Under the pieces are notes generated by a model. It worked only from the letters and a program-made list of their open reading frames with translations. It made no database searches and was not told the DNA's origin. From CAZYFH01 sp965197395 (GTDB taxonomy: Bacteria; Acidobacteriota; Vicinamibacteria; Vicinamibacterales; UBA8438), in contig CBDANB010000002.1 in NCBI GenBank assembly GCA_965197395.1, positions 124,001-188,000 of the forward strand: DNA of 64,000 bases. Reading direction: 5' to 3'. Made by a program: the position numbers and the translations under genes. This document shows positions 25,449 through 34,809 of the stretch, piece after piece (within the stretch, counting starts at the first letter, position 1; the number at the start of each line of letters is the position of its first letter).

Positions 25449-27260
25449 TCAGCCACCATCCGGCAAGGCGAACACGAAGAGGTTGTTCCCCGCGCTGGGA
25501 CGAAGCTCGGGCGTGAGGCCAGCGAAGTGCCCAGACGTCCCGCCAACGCCGGTACTGACGGCGACATACTGTCTGCCGTTCACGGCGTAGCTGATCGGAA
25601 AGCCGCTGACCGGCGAGCCGAGGTTGATTTCCCAGAGGACCTCGCCGGTGTCCTGGTCAAAGGCCCGAAACCGGCCGTTGACGTCGCCACCAAACAGGAG
25701 GCCACCGCCGGTCGCGACGAGCGACATCGTCGCCGCGCGTTGCTCGTACAGCCAGGCTGTCTCTCCGGTTGCCGCGGAGATTGCTCGCACCGTGCCCGCA
25801 TTGTCGGTGCCGGGTGCCAGCTGATGGCGGTAGGCAATCGCGTAGGTCGTCGAGCGGCTCTCCGTACGTGCGGCCGGAGTGTCCTCAGGGAAGGTGGTGG
25901 TCGCCATCATGCGGGCACAGGTGTTCCGCAGCGGCATATACATCGTGTTGGTCAGGGGACTGTAGGCACCCGCCTCCCAGTCCTTTCCCCCGTTCCAGGT
26001 CGGACAGGCAAACACCTCCTGTCCAAGCGCGCTGAACACCACTTCGGCGTTCTCCGATACCGCGCCGGTAGCCCCGTCGATGTGGCTGATGACGTTCTGC
26101 GTGACGGTGGGCGTCGCCCAGAGGAACTCGCCGGTCTCGCGGTCGAGCGTGTAGACGACGCCCGTCTTGCCGGGAATGCCGGTCATGACCTTCCGGACCT
26201 CGCTCGGTGCGAGCCGCGGGTTGATCCAGCTCACCGCCGACGGTTCGGGCGCGACGACGGTGTCGACGAGGATGCGCTCGAACGGGTGGTCCAGATCCCA
26301 GTGGTCGTTCAGATGCTGGTAATACCAGCGAATCTCACCGGTGTCGACGTCAAGCGCGAGCGTCGAGTTGTGGTACAGGTGCGCGTTCTCGATACCGCCG
26401 AGCATGAATTTCGGGGCCGGCGAGGTCACGGAGGTGCCCTGGTAGACGAGGCGCAGCTCGGGGTCGTAACTCGCCGGCATCCACGTGCCGACGTGGATCC
26501 GCTCTTCCCACGGCACCCCCCCCCACGTCTCGTCCCCAGGCTCGCCGGGCTTCGGGATGGTATGCCGGCGCCACAGCTCCGCACCGGTGCGCGCATCATG
26601 AGCGATGATGACGCATGAATCGGGACCGCCCTTTGGACGGCAGCTCCGTCCAGAGATCGCCTTGCCGTCGGCAATGATCGGACCCGAACTGTGCCCGGCC
26701 GGGGTGACCGTGTAGTCGAAAATCTCGGTCTCCCACGCAATCGCCCCGGTGGTGGCGTCCAACCCGAAGATGTAGTCGTCGTCGCTCGTATTGATGATGA
26801 ACCGGTCGTAGATCGCGATGTTGCGGTTGTTGCGGGCATTGCCGCCGACGTAGTCGTAGACATCGTCCGGAAGGTCGCGACGATGTGCCCACTTCAGATC
26901 ACCGGTGACCGCGTCGATCGCCTCGATGACGTCGCTCGACTGCGGCATGTACAGGACGCCGTCGTAGACCAGCGGCGTCCCTTCCTGCCGTCCGGTGGAA
27001 AGCGCCCGCGACCAGACCATCCGGAGCTCATCGACGTTGTCCCGGGTAACCTCGTCCAAGGGGCTGTAGCCCCAGCTGTCGAGCGTCCGGCGCCACATCA
27101 GCCAGTCCTCGGGGGCAGGACTCTGGAGCATGGCGTCCGTCACGGGGACGAACGCCGCGGGCGACTGGGCGTGGAGCGGCACCGGCACCACGTGCGCCGC
27201 GGCTGTCACGGTCGCGGCGATCACCAAGACGTAACGTGACGCTCGACAGCATGCGGACAT
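25449..27260 (-). CDS. exported PQQ-dependent dehydrogenase
   Basis: A 603-residue intact quinoprotein with a signal peptide (YVLVIAATVTAAAHVVPV). The mature start is PVTDAMLQSPAPEDWLMWRR, then WGYSPLDEVTRDNVDELRMV. Propeller blades end in WK, WE, WY, WL or WE motifs (AIDAVTGDLKWAH, LDATTGAIAWETE, LDVDTGEIRWYYQ, LDRETGEFLWATP). The C-terminus is LTPELRPSAGNNLFVFALP. The family oxidises alcohols or sugars in the periplasm using PQQ and calcium. No haem domain is present, so a separate electron acceptor is needed. It is the template against which four relics in the window can be recognised, and it is divergently transcribed from the SMP-30-like gene. Confidence 0.92.
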   Translation of the reverse strand: MSACCRASRYVLVIAATVTAAAHVVPVPLHAQSPAAFVPVTDAMLQSPAPEDWLMWRRTLDSWGYSPLDEVTRDNVDELRMVWSRALSTGRQEGTPLVYDGVLYMPQSSDVIEAIDAVTGDLKWAHRRDLPDDVYDYVGGNARNNRNIAIYDRFIINTSDDDYIFGLDATTGAIAWETEIFDYTVTPAGHSSGPIIADGKAISGRSCRPKGGPDSCVIIAHDARTGAELWRRHTIPKPGEPGDETWGGVPWEERIHVGTWMPASYDPELRLVYQGTSVTSPAPKFMLGGIENAHLYHNSTLALDVDTGEIRWYYQHLNDHWDLDHPFERILVDTVVAPEPSAVSWINPRLAPSEVRKVMTGIPGKTGVVYTLDRETGEFLWATPTVTQNVISHIDGATGAVSENAEVVFSALGQEVFACPTWNGGKDWEAGAYSPLTNTMYMPLRNTCARMMATTTFPEDTPAARTESRSTTYAIAYRHQLAPGTDNAGTVRAISAATGETAWLYEQRAATMSLVATGGGLLFGGDVNGRFRAFDQDTGEVLWEINLGSPVSGFPISYAVNGRQYVAVSTGVGGTSGHFAGLTPELRPSAGNNLFVFALPDGG

Positions 27261-27324
27261 TGCGTGACTCCTGCGGCGTACAATAGCAGCACTCGGGCGA
27301 GACGGATCGCCGAGGAGGGACGAC

Positions 27325-28410
27325 GTGAGACTACCCGCACTCGCACTCGCTGGCCTGGTGACATCGTTCGTCCTGGGTTGCGGCGCACCTGCGCCCACGT
27401 CCGACGACGCGGCGGACGCGATACCCGGCACCAACGCGGCACCGCCCGCCTTCGCGGTAACGGGTGAGGCCCCGTGCGTACCGGTCGGGGACATCAACTT
27501 CATCTGCGATCTCGTCAGTCCCGAGGACCTGGCCATTGTCCCCGATTCGGAGTGGGTCATCGCGTCCGGCGCCCGGGAAGGTGGCCGGATCCACCTCGTC
27601 CACATGCGCGACAAGACCACGTCGGTCCTGTTTCCGATCCCGCAGCCAGCCGAACGGTTCGATGCGACGACCTACCCGACGTGCCCTGGTCCGCTCGATG
27701 AGACACCGGACGCGTTCAGAGCCCACGGGCTCTATCTCCAACCGGGACCGGCCACCCTTCACACGCTGTACGTGGTCCACCACGGCACCCGGGAATCGAT
27801 CGAGGTGTTCGAGGTCGATGCCAGCACGACACCACCGGGCTTGACGTGGATCGGATGCGCTCCGGCACTCTCGACGATAGCGTTCAACAGCGTGGTGGCG
27901 CTCCCGGAGGGTGGATTCGCGGCAACGAGTGGTGGCACCGGCGACGTGTGGGAGTACCACACCGCCACCGGGTGGCGACGAGTGCCGGGCAGCGAGGATA
28001 CGGCGCCGAACGGACTGGAGATCTCAAAGGACGGACGCTGGATGTACATCGCCGGGTGGAGCGAGGAGAAGCTGACGCGCATCTCGCGCGGCCGAGCCCC
28101 GGTTGAAAAGGACGTCGTCGCGCTGGGATTCCGGCCCGACAACCTCAGGATGTCGCCCGACGGCTCGGTGCTTTTCGCGGCGGGTCACACCGACAAGGAC
28201 GGACGCTCGATCACGGATCCGCGCGAGCCGACACGCGAAACGAGCAACGTCGCGGCAATCGACCCGGCGACGCTGGACGTCCGGCGGATTTTCGAGCACC
28301 CCGCCATGCCAGGTTTCGTGGCATCGACGACCGCGACGATCGTCGGGAACGAGATGTGGCTGGGGTCGTATCGAGGCGACCGAATCGCGTACTTCCCGGC
28401 GCCCGAGTAG
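27325..28410 (+). CDS. SMP-30/gluconolactonase-like lipoprotein
   Basis: A 361-residue protein with a lipobox signal (LAGLVTSFVLGCGAPAPT). The body is a six-bladed propeller of the SMP-30/paraoxonase type: SPEDLAIVPDSEWVIASGA, AHGLYLQP, SVVALPEGGFAATSG, PNGLEISKDGRWMYIAGW and DNLRMSPDGSVLFAAGH. These contain the Asn and Asp residues that bind calcium in relatives. It may hydrolyse lactones formed by the neighbouring quinoproteins, which is an inference. It shares a 64-base divergent promoter region with the PQQ dehydrogenase. Confidence 0.8.
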   Translation: MRLPALALAGLVTSFVLGCGAPAPTSDDAADAIPGTNAAPPAFAVTGEAPCVPVGDINFICDLVSPEDLAIVPDSEWVIASGAREGGRIHLVHMRDKTTSVLFPIPQPAERFDATTYPTCPGPLDETPDAFRAHGLYLQPGPATLHTLYVVHHGTRESIEVFEVDASTTPPGLTWIGCAPALSTIAFNSVVALPEGGFAATSGGTGDVWEYHTATGWRRVPGSEDTAPNGLEISKDGRWMYIAGWSEEKLTRISRGRAPVEKDVVALGFRPDNLRMSPDGSVLFAAGHTDKDGRSITDPREPTRETSNVAAIDPATLDVRRIFEHPAMPGFVASTTATIVGNEMWLGSYRGDRIAYFPAPE

Positions 28411-29433
28411 TTAGTGCTCCTTCGCCTCCGCCGCGCGCTCGCCCCCGAGCGCGTTGGGCACCGAGTAGTTGCCCTCGTGGCAGGCGTACTCGAACTGCAG
28501 GTAGCGGTCGTCACGGTTGAACGGGAACGCCGCGGTCCACGGCTGGGTGTAGGTCTCGGTGTCATCCATCGTGATTGAGTAGCGCAGCATGTCGGGACCG
28601 ACAAGCGTGAACCGCTCGACGATCCGCTGCCGTTCGGACTGACGTGACCGCGAGCCGGCCGTCGGTCCCCGCATGTTCTGCACCGCCCGGAAGTTGGTCG
28701 ACTCGACGATGAGCGTGTTGCCGTCCCAGCGGCCACGCGGGTCACCCTCCCACTGGCGGATCCCCGCGTCGAGGTGCGGCTCCTGGCCGACCGGGATGAT
28801 GCGCGCGTTGTGGATCATCTCGCTGTGAATCACCACGTATCCGGGCGACTGCAGGATCAGGGTGCCGTTGTTGTAGTGGGTCGGCATCATCATGCCGAGC
28901 ACGCCGCGCGAGATGCAGCGGTCGCCCGACTCCATATTGGCCGCCGAGTCGTGGAGCGCCGCGAGGTTCATCGCAATCTCTTCACGGGCGTCCGCCGTGC
29001 GGCCCGGAATCCGCCCGATCGCCGGTTGCACGATTAGCGCGGGTGCGCCGATGTCGACCGGCGTTTCCCAATACCAATCAAACCAGTAGGTCCCATACGC
29101 GCCGACGCCGCCCCGGTTCTCCTCGAACCCTTTCCACGCGAACGCCTCTCTCCGGCCGCTGTCCAATGCTTCGGCCCGCGCTTGCAGCTCATCGGTCGAA
29201 AGCTCTGGGAGCTCGGTCAACTCCTGCGGCAACTCGAGCGGCGTGAACATCGCGTTCGAGTTGTTCCACATCCCGGTGATGTTCGGCTGACCATCGGCGA
29301 GACGCTCCGGCGTCCAGGTCTCGGGAGCCTCGCCCGTGGACGAATTCTGAGCCGCCGCTGGTGCGGCAAGCGCGAACACGAGGGCCACGCCCGCGATCGA
29401 GCCGCATCGGGTGACGCTGAAGCTGGTTGTCAT
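28411..29433 (-). CDS. exported CHEGN-family protein, paralogue 1
   Basis: A 340-residue protein with a signal peptide (GVALVFALAAPAAAQ). The mature part shares a fixed series of motifs with three other genes in the window: ADGQPNITGMW near the start, DRCISRGVLG, HSEMIHNARIIPVG, GDPRGRWDGNTLIVESTNF, QRIVERF, and the C-terminal FEYACHEGNYSVPNAL. No catalytic motif of a known enzyme is recognised, but the two invariant Cys and several Asp, His and Arg residues suggest a binding or enzymatic fold. It converges on the SMP-30-like gene; the stops abut. Confidence 0.85.
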   Translation of the reverse strand: MTTSFSVTRCGSIAGVALVFALAAPAAAQNSSTGEAPETWTPERLADGQPNITGMWNNSNAMFTPLELPQELTELPELSTDELQARAEALDSGRREAFAWKGFEENRGGVGAYGTYWFDWYWETPVDIGAPALIVQPAIGRIPGRTADAREEIAMNLAALHDSAANMESGDRCISRGVLGMMMPTHYNNGTLILQSPGYVVIHSEMIHNARIIPVGQEPHLDAGIRQWEGDPRGRWDGNTLIVESTNFRAVQNMRGPTAGSRSRQSERQRIVERFTLVGPDMLRYSITMDDTETYTQPWTAAFPFNRDDRYLQFEYACHEGNYSVPNALGGERAAEAKEH

Positions 29434-29488
29434 GCGAGTGCCTTTCGCGCAGCCGCTGGCTTCCCTGCTGCGCCGGTGTCACGCGCGT

Positions 29489-30448
29489 TCACTGGCTGCC
29501 GGCCTCATCCTCGGCGCGCCCGGAGCGCAGGCTGTTCTCGAGTCCGTAGTTGCCCTCGTGGCAGGCGTACTCGAAGATCTGGTACGCCGAGTCGCGATTG
29601 AGCGGCATGGCGACCTTCCACGGCGCCGTGAACGGCCCGGGGTCGTCGATGGTGACCTCGTAGTCGATGGTGTCCGCATCGACACGGGTGAACCGCTCGA
29701 CGATCTTCAGCGCCTCGCTCTGCTGGATGCCGCGCAGCCCGCGGCTCGCGATGTTCGTGCCGATCGTCCCCTGGTCGTTGTAGTTCGCGGTCTCGACCAC
29801 CAGCGTCTCGCCCTCCCAGTGGCCGCGCGGGTTCCCGTTCCACAGCCGGATGTTCTCGGACAGCGGCGGCCGATCGTCGAGCGGAATGACGCGGGCCTCG
29901 TGAACCATCTCGTAGAAGATCACGATGTAACCGGGCACCTGCAGGATCTGGTAGCCGGCACCGTAGCCGCCGGGAAACATGCCGCCCGGAATGCCGCGCG
30001 TGATGCACCGCTCCCACGGCGTGTGGGTCAGCCAGCCGTCGGTCAGGTTCTCCAGGTTATGGTTGCGTCTGGCGATCGCTTCGCGTCGCAGCGGCGCCCG
30101 TCCACTCGGCGGGTCGACGACCATCGAGCGGCGTCGCTCGTTTCGCAACGCGTCGCCCGGGCCATCACCCCACGGGCCCTGGGGTCCGCGTGACCGCGCG
30201 TCGGCGGGAGGGTTGGCCGGGGGACGCTGAGGCCGGTTGGTCCCGGGGAACCACCGCGCCAGCGGCGCCAGCCGCTCCAGGTCGATGTCGTCGGGCGCTT
30301 CGAACGGCGTCGGATCGAAGTTTGTCCAGACGCCCTGAATGTTGGGCTGCCCGTCCGGTGTGCGCACTGGGACGGAGTCCTGCCCGAACGCGGGCGCCAC
30401 CAGCATGGACGTCACGAGCGAGCAGGCAACGAGGGTGTGTGTCTTCAT
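29489..30448 (-). CDS. exported CHEGN-family protein, paralogue 2
   Basis: A 319-residue protein with a signal peptide (TLVACSLVTSMLVAPAFG), starting at the ATG at 30448; no strong ribosome site is visible. It carries the same motif order as the preceding gene: TPDGQPNIQGVWTNF, ERCITRGIPG, FYEMVHEARVIPLD, GNPRGHWEGETLVVETANYN, EALKIVERF and FEYACHEGNYGLENSL. An additional Pro/Gly-rich segment lies at about residues 70-100. It is 55 bases upstream of paralogue 1 on the same strand, probably one operon. Confidence 0.85.
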   Translation of the reverse strand: MKTHTLVACSLVTSMLVAPAFGQDSVPVRTPDGQPNIQGVWTNFDPTPFEAPDDIDLERLAPLARWFPGTNRPQRPPANPPADARSRGPQGPWGDGPGDALRNERRRSMVVDPPSGRAPLRREAIARRNHNLENLTDGWLTHTPWERCITRGIPGGMFPGGYGAGYQILQVPGYIVIFYEMVHEARVIPLDDRPPLSENIRLWNGNPRGHWEGETLVVETANYNDQGTIGTNIASRGLRGIQQSEALKIVERFTRVDADTIDYEVTIDDPGPFTAPWKVAMPLNRDSAYQIFEYACHEGNYGLENSLRSGRAEDEAGSQ

Positions 30449-30524
30449 GGGTAACGCGATTATAGAACGAAGGGGGTGGGGGCATATGATCTCCCGGTCG
30501 ACCATTTCGCGAAGGGAACACACC

Positions 30525-31556
30525 ATGAACGTCGCCGAGACCTCGACTGCCACCCCCCTCCGACGCCGAGGGTCCGGGACGCTTGCAGCCGCCGTCATCC
30601 TGGCCCTGAGCCTCGGTCTCTGGAATCCCGGATCAGCCGCCGGCCAGGAATGGGAGAAGTTGCCCGACATGCCGGTGGAGAAATGGGAGCCCGGGACCGT
30701 CGTGCTCGACGGCAAGCTCTTCCTCTTCGGCGGGTACACCGAGGGCGTGAGGTCGAGCAAGCTGTCCCACGCGTTCGACCCGCAGGATCGACGCTGGACG
30801 CGCATTCAAGATCTCCCCAGCGCGATCACGCACATGAATATGGTGCTCGACGGTCGAACCGTATGGTTCGCCGGCGGCTACAAAGACGGCTACAAGGGCC
30901 ATACCATCGCCGAGGTGTGGAGCTACGACGTCGACGCCGACCGATATACGGCGGCGCCGCTGCTACCGGAAACACGCGGCGGCGGCGGCCTCGCGCTCGT
31001 GGGCCGATCGCTGCACTACATGGGGGGCGTCAAGGCCGACCGCGACACGGACGCTCCGGACCATTGGGTCCTCGATCTCGACGCGTGGGCGCATGGCGCC
31101 GCACGGTGGACCCACGCCGCCCCGATGCCGGTGCCGCGCAACCAGTTCTCGTGCGTGAGCCTCGACGGCAAGATCTACGCGATCGGAGGGCAGTTCCATC
31201 ACGACAGCGAACAGCTCGACCAGGCGCGCGTCGACATCTACGACCCGGTCACCGACACGTGGACCAGCGGTCCCCCACTGCCGAAAGGGCACTCACATGC
31301 CGAGGCCGGGACATTCGTGCACGACGGCGTCATCTACATGGTCGGGGGGCACACGACCGCGCGGGGTGAGACGAAGCAGGTCGATCCGGACATCCTCGCA
31401 CTCTCCCCCGGCGAAGCGTGGGCGACGGTGGGAACGCTCCCGATGCCGCTGTCCTCGCCGGCCGCCGCGATCATCGACGGCAATCTGTATGTGGCCGGCG
31501 GATCGCCCGGCAACGCTGTCGTCCAGGCAGACATGTGGGTCACTGCCGCGCCGTGA
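30525..31556 (+). CDS. exported Kelch-repeat protein
   Basis: A 343-residue protein with an N-terminal signal-like hydrophobic segment (LAAAVILALSLGLWNPGS). Kelch repeats are recognisable by their double-Gly turns: LFLFGGYTEG, VWFAGGYKDG, LHYMGGVKAD, IYAIGGQFHH, IYMVGGHTTA and LYVAGGSPGN. These form a six-bladed propeller likely to bind a ligand or surface glycan. It is divergent from paralogue 2. No enzymatic residues (such as the galactose-oxidase copper set) are apparent. Confidence 0.85.
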   Translation: MNVAETSTATPLRRRGSGTLAAAVILALSLGLWNPGSAAGQEWEKLPDMPVEKWEPGTVVLDGKLFLFGGYTEGVRSSKLSHAFDPQDRRWTRIQDLPSAITHMNMVLDGRTVWFAGGYKDGYKGHTIAEVWSYDVDADRYTAAPLLPETRGGGGLALVGRSLHYMGGVKADRDTDAPDHWVLDLDAWAHGAARWTHAAPMPVPRNQFSCVSLDGKIYAIGGQFHHDSEQLDQARVDIYDPVTDTWTSGPPLPKGHSHAEAGTFVHDGVIYMVGGHTTARGETKQVDPDILALSPGEAWATVGTLPMPLSSPAAAIIDGNLYVAGGSPGNAVVQADMWVTAAP

Positions 31557-31599
31557 GCGTCTCGCTGATCTGGACGCCGATGGCTGCGCGTCTGCCCAT

Positions 31600-31648
31600 G
31601 TAGGGCGAGGCTTCAGCCTCGCCGTGCAGGCCTGAAGGCCTGCGCTAC
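31600..31648. repeat. dispersed double-palindrome repeat, copy 1
   Basis: Bounded by GTAG and CTAC, it contains two hairpins: GGCGAGGCT/AGCCTCGCC (31604-31623) and GCAGGCCT/AGGCCTGC (31626-31643). The right flank TGCCACACGAGT resembles the flank of the copy at 42471. It lies in the intergenic space after the Kelch gene. Confidence 0.8.
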
Positions 31649-31673
31649 GAATGCCACACGAGTCAACGCCGGG

Positions 31674-32984
31674 CTATAGGAAGACGGACTCGTAGACGTA
31701 AAGCAATCCAACCGCGACGGGATACAAGGCCGCGCTGAAGGGGATGGCGCTGCGCCCGATGGCCCAGTTGCTGACGCCATACCGCGTGTGCAGCACGAGA
31801 TTGACGCCGGACATCGGGTTCAGCGCGCACGCCAGGCCCCATCCCATGGCGAACACGATGGCGAGAAACGTGGGATCGACATCGAGCATCCCGATCAGCG
31901 GCGGTACGACGCTGATGACGACGATGGGGTGAATGCAGATCAACGAGGTCAGCGGGAAGAGGAGGAGCAGCAGGCTGGCATTGAAGGCGTCGAGCCGGTC
32001 GAACGGGGTCCAGCCGGTCGCGCTGCCGAACGCCGCCAGCAACCCGGAGCCGAGCACGCCGGCCGCGAGAAACAGCGCGAGCTCGCCACCCATCTCAGGG
32101 AGCCGACGGTTCACATAGTTGGACAGCGCTCGACGTAGGCCGCCGCCAACGACGAGGGCGCACCCGACGACCACGGGGGTCAGCATCGTGATCAGCGACA
32201 GCACCGAGTAGTCAGACGTCAGCACCAGCGCGACAAGCACGGCTGCCGCGAGCGCAACGGGCAGCCACAAGCCCTCGAGATGCACCGGATAACCACGAAA
32301 GTTCACGATGTCGTCGACCCGCCCGCTGCGCGCGTACCACGACAGGAGGAACAGCGCGACCAGGGCTATCGGAATCCCGAACAGCATCATCAGTAGCGGG
32401 TTGGAGCCAGGCGTGTAGGCCAGCGCCAGTGCGACCCCGCCGATGAACGGCGAATAGAAGGCGACGGCGGTAAACGCCCGACTCAGCAACTGCGCCTGCG
32501 TCAGCGTCAGCGGCGCCGTACGCGTCAGCCGGTCGGCCATGATAATCACGGCCGAGATGTTGATGACCGCGCCGAAGGTGTGCACGCCGACCATGCTGCG
32601 AAAGTAGGACACGATCCCGCGCGGCAGCTCCGGTTCGGCCTCGCGTACCGGCGGGCTCAGCAGGCGTAGCAGGGTGATGGAGGCCAGCATCGACAGGATC
32701 GCCTGGTTCTGCCCCAGGACGGCCTCGACACTGAGTGCCGCGCCTCGACCAACGCCCCACGACAGCGCGGCGACACCGAGGGCCGAGAACGCGACCATCT
32801 GGACCCGCTGCTGCATCCCGAGTCCCCGCCACAGCAGGGCAAGCGCGATCCACGCGAGGACGGGCGCGGCCAGCGCTGGCACGACCGGCCAGAACATGCG
32901 GGTGATGGACAACCCGAGCATGCCGGCGATCACCGCACCGGCCACCTGGCGCGAGACGGGCGTGGACCGTACGGCGGAGCTCAA
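31674..32984 (-). CDS. multi-pass membrane transporter-like protein
   Basis: A 436-residue protein with about ten or more hydrophobic helices. Segments such as RSMVGVHTFGAVINISAVII, AVAFYSPFIGG and GWGLACALNPMSGVNLVLHT, with broken helices and Asn/Pro/Ser-rich re-entrant stretches, resemble the ion-transporter (IT) superfamily of anion permeases. I cannot name the substrate. The start TTG at 32984 follows a GGCGGAG-like site. No neighbouring gene clarifies its role. Confidence 0.7.
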   Translation of the reverse strand: MSSAVRSTPVSRQVAGAVIAGMLGLSITRMFWPVVPALAAPVLAWIALALLWRGLGMQQRVQMVAFSALGVAALSWGVGRGAALSVEAVLGQNQAILSMLASITLLRLLSPPVREAEPELPRGIVSYFRSMVGVHTFGAVINISAVIIMADRLTRTAPLTLTQAQLLSRAFTAVAFYSPFIGGVALALAYTPGSNPLLMMLFGIPIALVALFLLSWYARSGRVDDIVNFRGYPVHLEGLWLPVALAAAVLVALVLTSDYSVLSLITMLTPVVVGCALVVGGGLRRALSNYVNRRLPEMGGELALFLAAGVLGSGLLAAFGSATGWTPFDRLDAFNASLLLLLFPLTSLICIHPIVVISVVPPLIGMLDVDPTFLAIVFAMGWGLACALNPMSGVNLVLHTRYGVSNWAIGRSAIPFSAALYPVAVGLLYVYESVFL

Positions 32985-33184
32985 TACTCCGCCCGCCGGT
33001 CACGCCATTGGGAGCGGTGTGTGTGTGGGCCGAGAGGTTGGGCGACGGCTACGGGCATCGGCGACGCGGGTCATTGTAATGCGAAGGCCGCGACAGGTCG
33101 GCGTGACCTGAGCGATACGGACGGGGCATAATGGCAACGCTCTTTGGTGTTCAGGCGGCCCCAATTCGACCGACGGAGGTGGTG

Positions 33185-34207
33185 ATGCAGAGACGGATGC
33201 GTGTGATTGGAACGACAGCGGTAGCCCTCGTCGCGCTCGTCGCGCTCGCCCCCGTGCCGGCCGCGGCACAGTCGGCCGGCGATGGCTGGACGGTGTCGCG
33301 AACCGTTGACGGTCGGCCGGACCTCTCGGGTGTCTGGTCGAACAACAGCGTGACGCCGCTGGAGCGGCCCGAGGCGTGGGCCGGCAAGACCACGCTGACC
33401 GACGAGGATCTGGCCGAGCTGAAGGCGTCGGCCGCGGCGGTCACCGCGAGCGGCCTCGATGCCCAGTTCGGCGACCAGCTCGTAGTGGCGGCGCTGGCCG
33501 GCATCAGCGACGCCGATTCCTATGACACCACGGGCAACTACAACCAGTTCTGGCTCGCCGACCGCAACTTCGAGCACAACCGGACATCGCTGATCATCGA
33601 ACCCGCCGACGGCAAGATCCCGGCCCGCACATCGGGCGCCGAGCGCGCCGGTCGAGGCGTGCCGCCACCGATCATCGCGCCGATGGCGGATTCATGGGCG
33701 GACCGGCCGCTGAGCGAGCGGTGCCTCACATTCGGCGTGCCGAACCTGCTGGCCGGTTACAACAGCTACTACCAGATCATCCAGAATCGCGACCACGTCG
33801 TCATTCTCATGGAGATGATTCACGACGCGCGCATTATCCCCATCGACGGGCCGCCACACGTGGACGACGAGATCCGCCAGCTGCATGGCGACTCGCGCGG
33901 CCATTGGGACGGTGACATGCTCGTCGTCGAGACGACGAACTACTCGGACCTGGGCGTGTTCTGGAATGCCGGTGAGGAGTTCAAGATCACCGAGCGATTC
34001 ACGCGGGTCGGCGCCGACACCCTGCACTACGAGATTACGTTCGACGATCAGACGACCTGGACGAGCCCCTGGACGGTCCAGATTCCGCTGAAGCACAGCC
34101 AGGAACCGCTGTTCGAGTACGCCTGCCATGAAGGGAACATCGGCATGGAGGGAATTCTCTCCGGGTATCGTGCGCAGGAGCGGATGGCGACGGAGGGATC
34201 GCGGTAG
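33185..34207 (+). CDS. exported CHEGN-family protein, paralogue 3
   Basis: A 340-residue protein. The ATG at 33185 has GGAGG just upstream and opens a signal peptide (TTAVALVALVALAPVPAAAQ). Family motifs in order: VDGRPDLSGVWSNNSVTP, ERCLTFGVPN, LMEMIHDARIIPIDG, GDSRGHWDGDMLVVETTNY, FKITERF and FEYACHEGNIGMEGIL. It stands alone between the transporter gene and a repeat element, transcribed opposite to its neighbours. Confidence 0.88.
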   Translation: MQRRMRVIGTTAVALVALVALAPVPAAAQSAGDGWTVSRTVDGRPDLSGVWSNNSVTPLERPEAWAGKTTLTDEDLAELKASAAAVTASGLDAQFGDQLVVAALAGISDADSYDTTGNYNQFWLADRNFEHNRTSLIIEPADGKIPARTSGAERAGRGVPPPIIAPMADSWADRPLSERCLTFGVPNLLAGYNSYYQIIQNRDHVVILMEMIHDARIIPIDGPPHVDDEIRQLHGDSRGHWDGDMLVVETTNYSDLGVFWNAGEEFKITERFTRVGADTLHYEITFDDQTTWTSPWTVQIPLKHSQEPLFEYACHEGNIGMEGILSGYRAQERMATEGSR

Positions 34208-34233
34208 CGGGCGGACCGCATCCGCCCCGGTAC

Positions 34234-34282
34234 GTAGCGCAGGCCTTTAGGCCTGCTCGGCGCGGCTGAAGCCACGCGCTAC
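34234..34282. repeat. dispersed double-palindrome repeat, copy 2
   Basis: GTAGC...GCTAC ends enclose GCAGGCCT/AGGCCTGC with a TT loop and a degenerate second hairpin (GCGGCT/AGCCACGC type). It sits between the 3' ends of convergent genes, where it could also act as a bidirectional terminator. Confidence 0.75.
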
Positions 34283-34308
34283 GACCCGCCACCGCGACTC
34301 CGCGCCGC

Positions 34309-34779
34309 CTACTTGAGCGCTGAATAGTCTGTCGCGCTCATCATGTACACCTCGGCGGAGACCGGCGTGTTGTACTTCGCCAGGAGCGCGGTCCACGCCG
34401 GGTCGGTCCGGAACCCTTCCCACACCCGGTCGCGATGGGCGCGGTCGCGATAGGCGAGCATCCAGACCAGGGTGTCCGGGTCATCGAGACGCTGCCAGAC
34501 CGCGACGATCTCGGCGCCGTGCTTCTCGAAGATGGCGAGCTCTTCCTCCCGGAAGCGCTGATGCAGCATGTCGATGTCGCCGACGTAGTCGCCGGTGCCG
34601 ACGCGGTCCTTGTCGACCGTATACATCCGAATCTCGAAGCATCGCGAGTCTGACGCCACGTTGCCGGACAGCGACGCCGGCAACTGGCCCTTTGGGCCAC
34701 AGGGCGCCGCGGCATCTTGGGCGCGCGCCACGCCACTGAAGGTGAAACCGATGACGACCGCGAGCAGCGCTGTTCTCAT
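34309..34779 (-). CDS. exported NIPSNAP-family protein
   Basis: A 156-residue protein with a signal peptide (LLAVVIGFTFSGVARAQ). The NIPSNAP/ferredoxin-like dimeric alpha-beta barrel domain follows: CFEIRMYTVDKDRVG, FEKHGAEIVAVWQRLDDPDT, VWMLAYRDRAHRD. The family is poorly defined biochemically. It is the last of three same-strand genes with the lipocalin-like and TIM-barrel genes. Confidence 0.85.
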   Translation of the reverse strand: MRTALLAVVIGFTFSGVARAQDAAAPCGPKGQLPASLSGNVASDSRCFEIRMYTVDKDRVGTGDYVGDIDMLHQRFREEELAIFEKHGAEIVAVWQRLDDPDTLVWMLAYRDRAHRDRVWEGFRTDPAWTALLAKYNTPVSAEVYMMSATDYSALK

Positions 34780-34809
34780 GACTCTCCCTTTCTGAGTGGT
34801 TGCCGGTGC

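Noticed and set aside
23959..25590. 543-residue plus-strand frame opposite the amidohydrolase
   Set aside because: The minus strand shows a lipoprotein signal and the amidohydrolase metal motif. The plus-strand product has no recognisable feature.
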